Assembly: GCF_000308835.1 (NCBI RefSeq)
Contig: NZ_BAGN01000025.1
Coordinates: forward strand, 1 to 33,580
DNA from: Nocardia vinacea NBRC 16497
Lineage (GTDB): Bacteria > Actinomycetota > Actinomycetes > Mycobacteriales > Mycobacteriaceae
DNA: 33,580 nucleotides
Reading direction: 5' to 3'
Shown here: positions 32,775-33,580 of the stretch, piece after piece
Layout: the number at the start of each line of letters is the position of its first letter
Position numbering within the stretch: position 1 is the stretch's first letter
Notes under the pieces: generated by a model
What the model saw: the letters and a program-made list of their open reading frames with translations, nothing else
Database searches by the model: none
Told to the model about the DNA's origin: nothing
Translations under genes and position numbers: made by a program

Positions 32775-33425
32775 ATGACAACGCTGGATCTGACCCCGGA
32801 CGAGTTGCTGTCCACGACCCGTGCCGTGCGCAAACGCCTGGATTTCGACCGTCCGGTGCCGCGTGAGCTGATCGAGGAGTGCATCGATCTCGCAACCCAG
32901 GCGCCGACCGGCCGCAATCGGCAGCGCTGGCATTTCATCGTCGTCACAGATCGGGCCAAGCGTCGAGTGGTCGGCGATATCTTCCGTCGCGCGCTCGCGG
33001 TCGGGACCGGACAGCCGCTGACCGCCGATGACGTGTGGCGCATGAACTATTCACCGCGTTCGACCGAGCTGGTCTTCGACGGTCTGCGCTATCTCGCCGA
33101 GAACATCCATCGTGTTCCGGCCATGGTGATCCCGGCCATCGAGGGTCGAACCGATCGCGCCTCGGTCGAGATCCAGTCGGGCGCTTGGGGTTCCATTCTG
33201 CCCGCGGTGTGGAGCTTCATGCTCGCCGCCCGCGCCCGCGGACTTGGCACCACCTGGACCAGTGCGCAGGGTCCGCTCGAGCGCGAACTCGCTGCGGCAC
33301 TTGGGATTCCGTACGACAAGGTGATGCTCGCGGCATTCATTCCGCTGGCCTACACCCTCGGCACCGATTTCAAACCCGCCGTCCGGGTGCCGAGGGCGCA
33401 GGTACTGCACTGGGAGCGGTGGTAA
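32775..33425 (+). CDS. Nitroreductase-family FMN oxidoreductase
   Basis: A 216-residue flavoprotein. STTRAVRKRLDFDRPVPREL is the typical start of the domain with the basic residues that hold FMN phosphate, then LATQAPTGRNRQRWHFIVVT and, near the C-terminus, ARARGLGTTWTS and an IPLAYTLGTDFKPAVR stretch. It uses NAD(P)H to reduce nitro compounds or quinones. ATG at 32775 has GAGGAG upstream, which rules out a longer form. It is probably induced through the divergent MarR protein. Confidence 0.9.
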   Translation: MTTLDLTPDELLSTTRAVRKRLDFDRPVPRELIEECIDLATQAPTGRNRQRWHFIVVTDRAKRRVVGDIFRRALAVGTGQPLTADDVWRMNYSPRSTELVFDGLRYLAENIHRVPAMVIPAIEGRTDRASVEIQSGAWGSILPAVWSFMLAARARGLGTTWTSAQGPLERELAAALGIPYDKVMLAAFIPLAYTLGTDFKPAVRVPRAQVLHWERW

Positions 33426-33426
33426 A

Positions 33427-33580
33427 TCAGAGGCCGCAGGTGCGCATGTTGTCCAGGAATGTCGCACGATCGCTGTCGCGGTATTGCTCGATCCCCTGGT
33501 ATGCGCCGTTCGCATCCATGATCGCGATATAGGCGTCGGCGATCTGATCGGGCGTCGCGTCCGGGGTCTTGCTGCGCACC
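33427..33580 (-). CDS. Hypothetical protein, C-terminal end (partial)
   Basis: The last 50 codons and stop of a minus-strand gene cut by the window end. The visible part reads TPDATPDQIADAYIAIMDAN, GAYQGIEQYRDSDRATFLDN, MRTCGL, a helical, acidic tail with one cysteine three residues from the end. The gene converges with the nitroreductase, with one base between the stops. I do not recognise the family. Confidence 0.6.
   Translation of the reverse strand, partial: VRSKTPDATPDQIADAYIAIMDANGAYQGIEQYRDSDRATFLDNMRTCGL

Overview
The window is high-GC actinobacterial chromosome. A complete-looking mce lipid-import operon, an antigen 85-like mycolyltransferase and a PhoP almost identical in its core to the mycobacterial protein point to a mycolic-acid producer; Nocardia or a close relative is the best guess (inference, no 16S in view). 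Gene order recalls two M. tuberculosis neighbourhoods (from memory): mce4 next to otsA, and phoP-phoR-HIT ... purD ... purB ... ptrB.

Region 1 (1-9500, + strand) is one long operon: end of yrbE4A, yrbE4B, mce4A to mce4F and two Mce-associated membrane proteins. From mce4A on, every junction is a 4-base ATGA/GTGA overlap. The two YrbE permeases and six MCE-domain proteins should form a cell-envelope lipid (probably sterol) importer powered by an MceG ATPase encoded elsewhere. A large hairpin at 9447-9501 ends it.

Region 2 (9700-10900) is a rearranged patch: an intact tRNA-Thr(TGT), a small HNH endonuclease gene, the last codons of a second mbtH joined directly to the 5' half of a tRNA, a strong terminator hairpin and an intact orphan mbtH. 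It reads as a tandem duplication of an mbtH-terminator-tRNA unit with later loss at the junction and an HNH gene inside one copy.

Region 3 (11000-16750) holds an alpha/beta hydrolase, a 56-residue conserved-type small protein followed by otsA (trehalose-6-phosphate synthase), an array of about 157-base repeats, then phoP and phoR. Region 4 (16750-20620) has a two-gene unit of unknown function facing an XRE/TPR-like regulator, a HIT protein, a second hydrolase behind an operator-like inverted repeat, and a PH-domain protein. Region 5 (20870-27400) carries purD and purB, separated by a second copy of the repeat array, an M23 peptidase, a class I aminotransferase and a TetR regulator, and followed by a second HIT protein. 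Region 6 (27550-33580) has the mycolyltransferase-like protein, a DUF2330 membrane protein, a broken MerR gene, oligopeptidase B, a MarR regulator divergent from a nitroreductase with a shared operator-like region, and one gene cut by the window end.

The most unusual items are the mbtH/tRNA/HNH rearrangement, the dispersed hairpin repeat whose two copies 8 kb apart differ at one base in 116, tRNA half-gene remnants at two places, and a recurring TAnnnT hexamer 7-8 bases before start codons of at least seven genes, which suggests leaderless transcription. I found no CRISPR array, no complete insertion sequence and no clear novel defence system.
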